DNA of 64,000 nt from the NCBI GenBank assembly GCA_015680685.1, contig MNCI01020651.1:146008-210007 (forward strand), in the 5' to 3' direction. This DNA is from Gnetum montanum (taxonomy: Eukaryota > Streptophyta > Gnetopsida > Gnetales > Gnetaceae). The notes under the pieces were generated by a model that saw only the letters and a list, made by a program, of their open reading frames with translations, had not been told where the DNA came from and did not search any database. This document shows positions 46,310-57,980 of this stretch, one piece after another. The translations under genes and the position numbers were made by a program. Within the stretch, counting starts at the first letter, position 1; each line of letters starts with the position of its first letter.

Positions 46310-46790
46310 GCTTTTCAATGAGCTATCCTACTGCTTTCATATAGGTTGTGCATAATAGCTCTTAGGATGTTATTCTTACAGATTATATTGACTTTGCTAA
46401 GGAAGAGATAGTGTCTGCACTTTTTGAGCACAAACACTAACGCTAAACAATTACACTCTACTTCATTATACCTTGTTTTATATGCACATAGAGCATGACT
46501 CAAGTAGTAGATGGGTACTTTTGACCCATCACCTCTCTTTTGATAGAGTAATGCAGCTAGGGATACGTCTGAGGTTACGAGGTAAATGTAGAACGGTTGA
46601 TCCCTTTATGGCGGGAATACTATTGGCAAGTGTTGAAGTTCTTGTTTCAAGCTATCAAATGCACACTAGCAATCATCTGTCCACTCAAACTTAAACCCCT
46701 TCTTAAGTAGATGTTGCATAGGGTATAATTTATTTGTTAATTTCGAGATGAACTACCTGATAAACTGTAACCACCCTTGCAACCCACGTA
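46310..46790 (-). pseudogene. pol: T2 first RNase H domain
   Basis: Follows RT (LRGLQGWLQFIR near 46800-46760 marks the connection). TSDVSLAALLYQ near 46565 and YLSHAL..YKTRYNEVE at about 46510-46440 are the usual Ty3/gypsy RNase H blocks; the segment 46503-46315 is open. It degrades the RNA strand of the hybrid. Broken by a few stops. Confidence 0.75.
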
Positions 46791-47896
46791 ATTACTTGAG
46801 ATTTGTAGGGGGTGTCAACTCAATGATGGCCTTGACCTTGTCAAGGTCTACTCGTATGCTAGTTTCTGACACCACAAACCCCAGCATGCATCTGGTTTTG
46901 ACTTCAAATATGCATTTCTTTGGGTTGAGCCGAAAGTCAAATTTAGAGCATCTTTTAAGGACTAACTCTAGGTCCTTTAAATGATCTTCTAACCTTAAAA
47001 ACTTAATAGCTATATCATCAATATAATCATTCAGTCTTCCAAGGAGATAATCACTTGAGATGTACATCATAGCTCGTTGATACGTAGCTCCGACATTTTT
47101 TAAGTCAAAAGGCATCATAGTTTAACAAAAGGTCCCCCAGGGTGTCATGAATGTTGTGGTCAACTGGTGTTCTGGGTTGATGCGGATCTGATTATAGCCT
47201 GAAAAACCATCCATGAAGGATAAAAGTGCATGCCCAGCGGTTGTATCCACTAGTTGGTTGATACTTGGTAGCGGAAAGTTGTCCTTGATTGTGGCTTTGT
47301 TCAAGTCTTGGAAATCTATGCAGATGTGTATCCCTCCGGTCTTCTTAGGGACAACTACAATGTTGGATACCCAGTCGGAGTAATCGATTGCGCGGATGAA
47401 ACCAACCTGGTATAGTTTAGTGATCTCATCATGTACTACTAGTGCAATTTCTGGCTTAATTTTTCATGCCTTTTGTCTAATTGCTTTAATATGCAGGTCT
47501 AGAATTATGTTATGTTGTATTAGCCTTGGATCTAGTCCTAGCATATCTTTATATGACCATGCGAATACTGTGACATTGTCCTAGAGTACTTATTTTATAT
47601 TGTCATGTGCCTTTTGGTCTAGTAAATAACTAACCTTAACAGTTTTTTTCTCACCTCTATGTGTAACCACAGGGACCTCATTGAGGGGGGTCCTCAGTTA
47701 CATCTCTAGCCTCCAGGTCTAGCGTGCGTGTCAATTGTTTTATCCAGTCTAGAGATGTTTCCGACGTGGCTATGGTCACGTCATTGAGAAAAAGGTTAGC
47801 TTCTACTAGCGTGAGATCAAATTGTCTAATGATTCTCCCATGTGGGCCTGTTAAGACTAGGGGTGCAGATAGAGTTGCATCCATTTGCCAACTGTC
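46790..47896 (-). pseudogene. pol: T2 reverse transcriptase
   Basis: An N-terminal extension (WIKQLTRTLDLEARDV, open 47911-47678) is followed by the RT domain: FIRAIDYSDWVSNIVVVPKK near 47400-47340, ICIDFQDLNKATIKDNFPLP at 47320-47262, LSFMDGFSGYNQIRI near 47220-47180, and NDYIDDIAIK with catalytic YIDD at 47025-47014. A clean splice acceptor (TTTTGCAG, ending at 47897 on the minus strand) stands directly before the first recognisable codon, as expected if gag-protease and RT are joined by splicing. A handful of TAG/TGA codons interrupt it. Confidence 0.85.
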
Positions 47897-48356
47897 CTGC
47901 AAAATTACCAAATATGAAAGTGATTAGGAAAATGCTAAGTTAAGTGCCGCAAGTATTAGCGTATGACGCTTGGTGTAGTTTGAAAGGGTATGGTATGACA
48001 TTACTGAGTGTGAAGAGCTAGCTGAATTTTGAATACCGTGAACAACCTGTAATTAATGTGACCCGATTATGAACTGATAAGGTGTAGTATTTGAAGGTCG
48101 TTTTGGACCGGAATCTATCCGATATATGCCACATTAATGCCCTGATCTTTGGGTTCCATCTCATACTGACACCAGCATTTAGGAAAGTCCCACTTTAATC
48201 AGGCGTCAAGTTGGTTAGTCTTGCATATTATAAGTAAGCAGTTCATGTTGAAAACAGGTTGTTGGCTATTGCGAATTCGAATTTAGTTTTCGCACAGAGA
48301 GAGAAAGAGCAAAAGATAGCAGTGCATTATTCGTGAAGGTTTACAAAACTATAACT
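47897..48356. other. Divergent intergenic segment between pol and the antisense gene
   Basis: No gene supported. On the minus strand it would be the 3' end of the pol intron; on the plus strand it would hold the promoter of the antisense gene. A purine-rich GAGAGAGAAAGAG run is at 48297-48309. Confidence 0.4.
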
Positions 48357-48774
48357 ATGACACCAAAGGTGAGAGGAAAGAATGCCAAATTGGTGAAAAT
48401 TGATGAAGTGTAGGGGAGTCTGTAGCATACTTCACAAGCCTTGGTCGCAGTATGAGATGTTACTCCCCTGAATCGGTAGGCCATCTTTCACTTATTCACC
48501 TCGCTTTCGTTAATATATTTTTTTCTTTTGTTTATTCATTTGAGTTATCTGCGTAAACAATTTTGGGTGATAGACCTTGTATTAAAATAAGGGTTTAGAT
48601 AGTGGTATTGCATCTATCGCCATTTTCTGAGATAAACCTTGCACTGTTGCAAGGGTTTCAACGATTTTGGCTATGTGTCTAAACCGTAATCTGTGGTTTT
48701 CCTAAGCATGCAATGAAATCTAGATTTAGATTTTTGCCTGATGGTAACGTGTTTGTATTCTGTACAGTATAATG

Positions 48775-48864
48775 GTGAAACCTGTCTTAATTGTTTTGGA
48801 CATAGTCAAGGTTTTGTGTTGTATAAATCGTTGACTATGTCCAAAACAATTATACAGGTTTCAC
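48775..48864. repeat. Long hairpin within antisense gene intron
   Basis: Near-perfect inverted repeat with arms of about 34 bases (48775-48809 and 48831-48864; GTGAAACCTGT...GGACATAGTCAA) around a 21-base loop. It would fold strongly as RNA on either strand. It lies upstream of the first well-supported exon. Confidence 0.9.
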
Positions 48865-48866
48865 AA

Positions 48867-48959
48867 TCACCTATAGGGGAAAGAAATATGGTAAAATATG
48901 GTCGACTATAGCCAATGTTCCTCCCCCTCAAACTCACCTATAGGGGAAAGAAATATGGT
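48867..48959. repeat. Direct repeat of 26 bases
   Basis: The unit beginning TCACCTATAGGGGAAAG occurs at 48867-48892 and 48934-48959, directly after the hairpin and ahead of the first clear exon. Confidence 0.85.
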
Positions 48960-51900
48960 TCCGCAATGGTGCGCAAGGGTTCTTGTAGGTTTTGTTGCAT
49001 AACTACAGCATCATCATTTGGTCACATTTTCCAGGCGATGTGGCTGTAGCCATTTTGGAGAATTTGTCAGTTGGTTCTACACAGGGCATTTTGGCTTTCC
49101 TGATAGATGGAGCTATTGACACTGGTCAACCTCAAGATCGCGAACTTAGCGCCAAAGGATTAAGGCATTTAAGTTGGATCTGGGAGATGCCCATATTTAG
49201 CTGTTATCATGCCTATAACACTTTTTTCGTAGCTTGTCATGTCTCGACCTACTTTCATAATCCACTGGGCATGGTGTATTACTCAGGCGGGTAAGTCGTT
49301 TTACTTGCCGTGATGTTAATACATTTTGTAATGTTTGAGCTTGTAGCACGTGGGATAGTAATTTGCCCTATGATACAGGTTCTTTATCAATGAAAATGGG
49401 TTATTGGGCAACAATAATACATTGTCCCTGACCGAAAGGGTGATAAATGAGTTTACGTGCACTAGCAACATATGCGCCGATGTCATGGGACAAATGACTT
49501 TCGAGATTTCTAAGTATCCCACATGTTACTCTGATTCTTTCAAGAATTGTCAGAGCCTCATATGGTTGCATGAGGAATGGACTTTGAACCCGCCCCTCAC
49601 TCTCATTGATGTGAAAAGGAAGCTTCCTCCATTTCCTTTGTCATTCGAACCTGGTAATATTTTGTTGTTACCATTAGTTGCGGGATAATATTGTTTGAAA
49701 TGTTGTATGTTGTATAACATTTTTTTCCTTATCTTGATTTGTGTTATCAGTTAGGGAATCTCAAGAAATTACCATCATGATTTCTGGCCACGAGGCGAAC
49801 ACCCTCCTCTTCCGTTATGATGACATAAAGGAAGCACAACGCTAGCTTGGCCACGTAGTGGCCCTAGCTGCATTGGCTACCAAGCTACGGGAGGCGAGGC
49901 TGATGCATCTGTTCCTGGCTATAACCCCTGATGTTCCCACAAGTGAAATTCTAACCCTGGTTAACTCCTTCAATGAAGTGGTTGAGCGTTTCTGCATGCA
50001 CATGCGTAACATGCATATACATTTTGACATTGACGCTTAGCTATTCACTGATCTTTTCGGTGTCCCCTCTGACGATCTTCCCATAGAAGAAAAGTCAAGG
50101 AGGAGCCTCAAATGTCAGGAAGAGTTGGAGGAGTGGCTGGGGACTAAGAAGGACATGAAGGGGATTCCTTGTGAGAAGATCGAGTTGGAGGTTGCCAAGA
50201 CCATTTATCCTCTCTTCCGAGCCTGGGCCTTCCCCAAAACACTCTCGTAGGGGAAGTTCTTCATCATAGAATAGACCCGTATTATATGAGAGGTGATAGA
50301 GGAAGGGACCCAACTCGACTAGGCAAGCTACTTCACCGAAGGGTTACGCACAAAAATGATTAGGCTCCGCCAAAAGCTCGAGTCCCATTTCAGCGTGCAC
50401 TTCACCTTTTTCATAGCTTGCCTCCGACGTTTTGCCGAATTTCTGGTGGTCCAGAGGAATGGGGTCTGGGTGTAATAGGACTAAGACCAGTTATCCAAAC
50501 CCTGGATCTCCCACCTTTTCGGCACTACCTAGTCACAGGATCCCCTAGAGGGAATTGGAGAGTTGTTTTCTATAACAACTAAGAATGTGGCGGCACCTCG
50601 AATGCGAGGCCCTAACAGCATAGGTGGGGCGCTTCCCTCTTACACCGGTGATGCATCATGGGGGAAGAACCTGGCGGAAAAAATAGTGGATCCTTCGATC
50701 CAACGCAAAAGGCCTGGTTTAACTGAGGCACCTATTGAGCCAACAAGTGGTGCAGGTAGAACCGTAAAAGTCATGTTTCAGTAGAGTAAACCTCCACCTA
50801 GTAAGTGGGAGGATGCAGTAACAATTATGGTAATGTTTGTATTACACAACTTATTCATGGTGTTTTGAACTATTTAAGTGTGTTATATGGCAGGAACAGG
50901 GAGACCTACAGAGCAGTTGACCCCTGAAACAGGGGCTATGGTGTTACGACATGGAGAAGGGGCCCCAGTTTTGGAAGAGGAGGTTCCAGTTATTAGAGTA
51001 AGTGATGCATAGAACCTTGTGTATGAAAAGAGAGTGGAGGTGGAGAACATTAATGCACTTCCCTCTGGGATAGGAAGAGGTAATCAGTCTATTAAAATTT
51101 TTAAGAAATTCTGTTATTAGCCAACATTTTTTACTTAATTATACCACTATACGGCAGATGAATGAGGTGATTCCCCATCCACCATTGTAAGCAGAGTGTG
51201 GGATGAATTTCCAAATAAATTCACCTTTATGGAAGGCATTGTCGATGATATGATCGGGCTCTTAGAATGCATCGACCCCAGGACTGGTCTGTTGCAGCTA
51301 TCATATGCTTATTTTGTTATAAGGTTAGAGTGCTTAAGTACCTTTGATCTAATATTTGTCATTAGGACCTCACCTTCGATGGGACTCTACGGAGCCCATT
51401 GACCTAGACACCACTGAACCCTCATCAGAAGCAACGGTTGTGCCACGCAACATTTACGAAGAAATGTGTAAAAGTGCATTACGCTCGACCCGCTCCCTGT
51501 GGGAAAGTCAAAATGTCAATAAAGACCTCTGGAAAAAACTGTAGAGATCAGAGAAGGAAAGGATGTCTCTGACTAGAGAGGTCAGAGACTTAAGATCGTG
51601 ATGTGAATTTCTGCAAGCTTGAGGAACAGGTGAAGAGGACTAGCGGACAACTGTCATTGACTAAGCTCGCTACTGAACCGTAGTCAGAAACAGCATACAA
51701 ACTAGTCATGAGTTACTCGAGCAAAGGATACAAATAGAGCTCCTAGCCTAGAAGAATCAATACTGGAAGGATTTTTGTGCAACTGTCCAAGAATGGGGAC
51801 AAATGGAGAAAGATCATAAGCATCTGTATAAGAGAGAAAGTATCACTTATCGTTAGAATTATCGAGATTCTTCCATTGAAGCCCAATTCTTGCGGTTGTT

Positions 51901-52493
51901 CCTCGGTGACATTGGTGCGTCTGAGGCTTTCAAGAAGTTCCAGGAGTAGGTGACAGTGACCGCATCCCTGGAAAGAGAAATTACTCTTCCCAGGGGAGAG
52001 ACCACAGTTCCTACCTTCTTCCCTGAACCACCCCTATGGACTAGTGTGGATAAGGGGAAGGTTAAGGCTAGAACTAACTTGGGGGACAGGTTTGGTCTAA
52101 GTTAACCGAAGATGAAATTATGTAATGTCTGTGGATCAGCTTAGATCAACTCCCTTTCTTGCTGATGCAGGGCCATCGCAAGTAAGTTCTAGTGTTGTTG
52201 GATTTGAATTTTCTGAATTATCCTATCATGGCTTTTACTGATATACTTGGTGTATGTAGTTACAAGAAATGATCGAAGAAGGTGAACAAAATGAGGTGTA
52301 TGTCTAGGGAGGAGAGCATAATGACGCAGATCGTCACCTTGGGAAGCAAGTTTTAGTGGAAGAACCTTGCGAAGATGACGCTCCTCATGAGGAAATACCT
52401 CCTAGAAGGGATGGCCTGTATGAAGATGATTTGGTAGGCTTGGAAGCAGAATTAAGGGATACGGGGGATAGTAGTGCTAGAGGGGATGCGTAA

Positions 52494-53120
52494 TTATGAT
52501 TATTCATGATTTTATTCATGAGATAGAACAAAGACAATATGAAGTTTGATATTATTAATCATGAAATTTTCTCTATCATTTTTTATTTATGTTTTTATGT
52601 ATGCAAAGCATAAATAGAATTATTGAGGGCTTTGGGTAGGTGGCATTACTGCGATCGTTGAATGGAGTTGCTAGTTTAAGGCCATTATAGGCCATTACAT
52701 AATGTTTATGTAAAATATGGATGAATTTGCTAGTTTGAGGCCATCTCAGGCAATTAAGTGGTTTTTACGTAAAGATAGAAATTGGATATTTTAGTTTAGG
52801 GCCAGTTCGGGCCTTTACTAGTTTTAGGCCATTGCGGGCCATTTGCGTATGTCAGAGGATGCAATCAATAAAAGTGTAAATATTTGCATAATTATCTTAA
52901 TGTAACTAATAGGAGTTAAGGAGCATAAATGGTGTAAACTAGAAAGTGTAAATAGTGTAATTGATAGAAGACATAAATATATGTATATTAAGAAAAATGG
53001 ACAATCAAAACTGATAAGCGCAAATGGAAAAATTAGTAAAAGTGTAAAGCAAAATCGACAATCAAAACTGAAATGGCAAAACTAGTAAAAGCGTAAAGTT
53101 GCGCATAAATATCACGTAGG
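52494..53120. repeat. Convergent noncoding region with degenerate repeats in T2
   Basis: Lies between the stop of the plus-strand gene (52493) and the stop of gag-protease (53121, minus). It holds about four copies of a CTAGTTTAAGGCCATT-like unit (52665-52855) and then units with AGTGTAAA/GCGTAAA (52880-53100). No gene. In T1 most of it falls in the gap. Confidence 0.7.
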
Positions 53121-56100
53121 TCAATCACTAGCCTGTAATTGTTTCTTGATAGCTTTTACATTGAGTGGTGCGTAAGGGTATGGAGGTCCATGACCTGACT
53201 CATTCACATCATCTTCTTCTCCCTGAAATAGTAGGTCGGCCTAGGCTAGGCTGTCATTAGTCATTTCAACTTATTCGGGAATTTGGACATGGGTTTGATC
53301 TTCGGGCACTTCGATTTATGAACCCCATTCTTCTTCAATGTTATTGACGGTTCTAGGAGTTATTTTATCACCATGTATCACTATCTCTCCTCCTGCATAA
53401 GGTAGATGTATCTCTTGGTGTATCGGTGATGAAACTGCCCTCAATTGGGCTAGCTAGGATCTTCCTAGAATCATGTTGAAGTTGGGCATCTCCTCAATAA
53501 CGATAAATGTGGCATCTATTCGGAACTGGTCTCCTACCACAAAATTGATATGTACCATCCCTTTGACTTGAACTCGTGCTCCGTTGAATGACTTTAGGCA
53601 CGATGTCATTGTAGGATAGATCTAGTCGACCAGGCCTAACTTATCCACTATAGGATAAGGGATGACATTCATAGCCATACCATCATCAATGTGCACCCTT
53701 CAGATCTGATGTTGACTGACCCAGATGGTGATGAACATGGGTTCTATTGTCACTCAACCTTTCTCAGGATCATCTTTGATGGATTCATCATGAAAGGTCA
53801 ATGGGGTAGGTTTGGATCGCTCAACGGTGGGGGGAAACATGACAACATGTATCGCTTCCTCTTTTGCTAGTAAGCTTTCATCCATAGGTATGGATGTTAG
53901 CATATGGACCATAGCTTCACGATGCTTTTGAGATGTCATAAGCAGGTCATAGAGGCTCAATGTTGTGTTCTTCTATTTTAGAGCCTAGTTGACTTGCGTA
54001 AATGCGTCGAGGAGGTCCCACTCTTGGGTTGGGTGGCTTGTCCCCTCTTTCGTCTTCCATTCACCCTAAGAGACGAATTTCCCGAGGCAGAATAGCATCG
54101 CCCGGAGGGTTGTATTTCTTTCTACCAAGGGAAGGTAGTTGCATTTCTATACCTTTGTGTTGCCCAGGAGGTGCAGGCAAAGGTACAAAAGCTACGGGCC
54201 TGGGCTTAGCAAACCCTAGCATAGAGCTGTCTTTGGTTGTGTTAATTGGTGCATCTCTTTCCCTTTTTTCGTTGGATAGAGGTTGATGGCTTTGGTTAGA
54301 TACTCGCCCATGCGTGAAAGGGGTAGCTGGTGGTTTTTGTGTCCTAAGGATAAAAGGTGCCTTAGGAGTAGGTGCGGGCATGGTCGTGGCTTTAGTGTTA
54401 ATGTGAGACTGAGTTCTAGTTTGAGAGGGCATCTGAATAATAAAGGGTGGCCTCGAAGCACTGCCAACTACTGGTGAAGAACTTGCCTCCTGGGGTGAGC
54501 TGGTAGGTACACGTAACACAAAGGGTTGTTTAGGTGGTACCTTCCCCTCACTGTCCATACTTACCATGTTGATGGTGTATGGTGCGTTATTTGCATTTAA
54601 CGAGTCTTTGTACACATGCATCTCCTGGTTTTTGGGACGTGTTGGACTACTGTTGTCTAATGTCAAAGAAACCTCATCAATCATGCGTTGAATATCTTCT
54701 TTCAATGCCTACCAGTATTTGGTGTTGTGACCACATAACTAGTGGTAGTCAAAAAAATGGTCCAGCCTAAAAGACTTAGGAACTGGTGGTTCGTTGGGTA
54801 GAGCTAAAGAAGGATTCTTCAACAATTCACAATGACACATGTGATGCTTCAAAGCTTCTTTGGATATTTTTTTGTTTTGAATATATCCTGCTCCCAGTAA
54901 TTATTTCAACAGTTCCGAATACTTTATAGGCAGGGTTGTATATTTTGAATGATCTTTATGCTTGAAGTTTGGTCTTGACTGTGAGGGCTATTCAGGGGCA
55001 AGTGCTTCTTGGTCGATGCTACTTGCACTAGCCGTGATATCGACAGACGTTGTGGATGCCTTCTTGTTATTCTTCTTTTTGGCACCCTCGAGCAACGCTG
55101 CCACTTTCGTCATTGTTGTTTTACCTTTGTCTTTACCTTTACTATTGGTGTTCTTATAGGCCACATACGCTGGGTCTTTGCTAGCCTCAGCAACATCTTT
55201 GCTTTTCTTAGTTTGCGTGAAGCCTTAACTCAAGGAGCAAGGGGCAAGGTAGTATAGTTTAGACTTGATGAAGTCGTTAACTGCTCCTTTGAAAATAGCC
55301 AATAGATGGGCTTTTGGGATAGGCTCAAGGATTTCATTCAGAGTAGCGCTCCATCACTGTATAAACATCTGGACTGGCTTGAGCGGGTCTTGTTTCACTC
55401 CCATAAGTTGATCTAAGGTGACTTTCGGCTTTCAATTGTATTTAAAACTAGTCATAAATTGCGTTAGAAGCTCTTCGAAGGTTGAAATGGAAGAGCAAGG
55501 GGGTGCTCGATACCAGTCCAAAGCCTTACCTACGAGAGACATTGCAAAGACATGGATAATCATATGGGGCCATTGTTGTAGTAGCAAGGATTCAGACCTA
55601 AAGGTAATGAGATGAGCATTAGGATCACCTTCCCCATTATATCTAGTAAAATGGGCCAAAGACATCCCTGGAGGCAACGACAGCATGGGGACTACTGGGC
55701 TGATGGGGTCATCATGGTAGAAATCCATGACCTGTATTGTATCAGAACCAGCAGCTTTAAGGTGCTTAACTTCCTCGGTGAGGGTCTAAATAAGCAAAAA
55801 ATCTTGATCCAGACCTGTTGATGACGAAGTTGGTGCTGGAGGAGCAAGGGGTTAGGTTGGAAGAGTAGTACTGGGTAATGGAAAGGGAGAGATAGCTTGG
55901 CTGACAGATGGCACAATGGGCACTATCCTCGTGGTTGGAGTTGCCTGTGAAACCCACCACTCGACAGGTTGTGCGGAAAAATTAGCCATCGCCGGATGGG
56001 TAGGATGGAAGGTGTAAGGATATTGTGTAGTTACCGGTGGGACATGTTTGGTAGATGCAGCCAAAGGTTGCACACCATAAAATGCAGATTGATTGTGTTG

Positions 56101-56952
56101 TAAAACAGGCGCGATCCACTGACTAGTCGTAGGTTGTTGAACAAATTGTTGTGATTGAATGGTATTTGCGATCTGTTGCCTTGCAATGGGTTGTGACGAT
56201 AAGGTTTGCATCGGATTTTGCACCAGGCGAGTTATAGGCGTGGTATGGACCTGCACTTGGGGAATGAAATGGGGGGTAGTAGATTCAGGTATCACTGATG
56301 GAATCCTAATTACCTATGGTAAGGGGGTTACTCCCACATTAATTTGAGGTGGAATTTGTACCTGTAAGATCGAGGATTGCATGGTGGCCTACGAGATGAT
56401 GGGGATATGCATTTGGGTAGTCATGATTGGATTGCGATGGGTAGCTTCTCTGATGAGAGGATGAAACAGGGGATTCACATAAGTATGGGGGCTGAAGGTA
56501 TGGTATGAATCCGTGTGTTTAGACTGAGCTACGAATTCATCTTCCTCCTCCTCCTCATTTTCAGGCTCTAGAATAGACTGTGTAATTTGATTCTTAGCCA
56601 TAACCAATTGGGACAGGAGTTCATGATAATGATCGGTAATGAGAATGATGTCATATGCAGTAGGGGTGAAGTCTTGACCCCCTTTATAGACCAGCTCGTA
56701 ATTTCGTTGTGCCTCCATCTCGACTCAGCTAAGGGTAAGCTTTGCCTGGATCTTGACACAAAGGAAATTATACTCTTTACAAGTCAAGATGGTGAATGAA
56801 GGATCCCTACCCTGTAATCTCAACGAACAATGCAATGGTCCCTGAGGTCCTGTTTCGCTGAAAGCTGATTTGGGAACGGTGATGGGATTTACGATTGTGG
56901 CACCCAAGTCAGTGGCAATCATAGCGGCAGTAGTCATATGTGTAGAATCCAT
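53121..56952 (-). pseudogene. gag-pro: T2 gag-protease polyprotein remnant
   Basis: Start MDSTHMTTAAM at 56952. Order: N-terminal region with EEEEEDEF acidic run (to 56389), Q/P/T-rich linker (56295-55852), capsid core (55728-55432; GKALDWYRAPPCSS), basic and zinc-knuckle-like region (54960-54700; the first Cys is changed), long P/S/T-rich linker (54705-54061), then DESIKDDPEKG and retropepsin with HIDDGMAMNVI near 53685 and NMILGRS near 53475, ending in TGA at 53123-53121. The total length is not a multiple of three and stops occur about every 50-100 codons, so it is defective. The catalytic D-S/T-G has become D-D-G, as in T1, which is odd for an active protease. Confidence 0.8.
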
Positions 56953-57178
56953 CTCTCAGGTAGATCAATAACAATGAATGAAAAGATTTAAAAAGCGAAG
57001 GAAAAACGGAACCATAATTGGGCTTTCTACCCTGCAGGATTCCAAAGGAATCGTTAATGTGACCAATCTACATCACACGATCTTGTTAAACTTCCATAGA
57101 GGTATTCCGTTTACGTTATGTGAACGTGGGTATGGATTTCTTACAGGGTTACCTATAAAATATGGATTAGAGGTTCAA

Positions 57179-57196
57179 GCCCTCCTTCTAGTTCTA
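57179..57196 (-). other. Primer binding site of T2
   Basis: Same site as in T1, but the terminal CCA (plus strand) has become CTA. The resemblance to a tRNA T-arm extends upstream to about 57170. Six bases separate it from the LTR. Confidence 0.6.
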
Positions 57197-57830
57197 GAAA
57201 ACTATAACGATGGAAAATGTCGGTCGCTGGAAATATCGAGCGAAGATCCGTGTACACAATCTTAACCATGGATCCGTGCGAGGGCTATGCTGGGGAAAAT
57301 GAATTCGAGGTGCCCTGAATGGTCTTGTCAATCAAACAGGGATTTACTTAATCAGTAAATTATCAAATATCGCGGTGGCATATATATTTCATAAAACGAA
57401 CTAATTTGGTGAACTGTAGAAGGAGTAGAAAATAATGTAGAGAACTTGAAATAACAATAATGTCAACGCGACAAGGAAGATCCGATTTAGGAAATATGCG
57501 TAATTCCAAAATCTATGATTTGACCCGGAAGCTGAATATATTGCATACAACGTTCCAACGATAGACTTCACTTGTCTTTATGTGAAGTATACATGAAACA
57601 AGAAAAAAATTGTTTAAAAGGGGGAACAGAATGAAGGTTGATCTACCTCGTAAGCTAAAAGTAGAATGCAAGGAAGGTTAAGCCTGGATGTCTATCGATC
57701 AACTGTTTCTGATCAATAAACCTTGCCAATCATACCAGATGATCTCTTGATCTCTAATCTGCTCCTTTTGCCCTCAGTAATCTTTGCTTAAAGCTACTAA
57801 TGATCACCAATGAGGAGGATAATGTTTTCT

Positions 57831-57924
57831 GCCAAGAAGACTGATCACTCTCGCTGTGAATGCTCCAACAATGCCTNCGCCAAGAAGACTGATCACTCTC
57901 GCTGTGAATGCTCCAACAATGCCT
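57831..57924. repeat. 46-base duplication around a single N
   Basis: 57831-57876 and 57879-57924 are identical and flank the N at 57877. The corresponding positions of the other two LTRs have one copy. Best read as an unmerged contig overlap. Confidence 0.9.
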
Positions 57925-57972
57925 TCTATCCTAAAAAGATTGAAAAGATCACTTTTTCTTCGTCAACTAGGG

Positions 57973-57980
57973 TATTTATA
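57973..57980 (-). promoter_or_regulatory. TATA box of T2 5' LTR
   Basis: TATAAATA on the minus strand. Because this is the 5' LTR it would be the actual promoter of the T2 genomic RNA. Confidence 0.6.

Larger units (their letters stand above)
48357..52493 (+). pseudogene. Antisense, spliced accessory gene inside T2 (unrecognised protein)
   Basis: Plus-strand gene opposite to gag and pol. Inferred exons: possible first exon from ATG 48357; about 49034-49290 (ends at GTAAG); 49379-about 49686; about 49752-50829; 50894-51079; 51158-51286; 51366-52181; 52260-52493 (TAA). The 49290/49379 junction restores one frame across the intron, and most borders are conserved at 1-1337 in T1. The product would be several hundred residues: an N-terminal region (VAVAILENLSVGS; YYSGG joined to FINENG), a middle helical part (REARLMHLFLAITPDVP), a coiled-coil-like charged segment (LWESQNVNKDLWKKL) and an acidic tail. 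Stops are mainly TAG replacing CAG. I recognise no domain; plant-mobile or gypsy-type transposase-like domains are the families to test first. Confidence 0.55.

Noticed and set aside
54061-54705. Separate proline-rich protein gene
   Set aside because: It is the linker part of T2 gag-protease in the same strand and order as in T1 (3363-2824).
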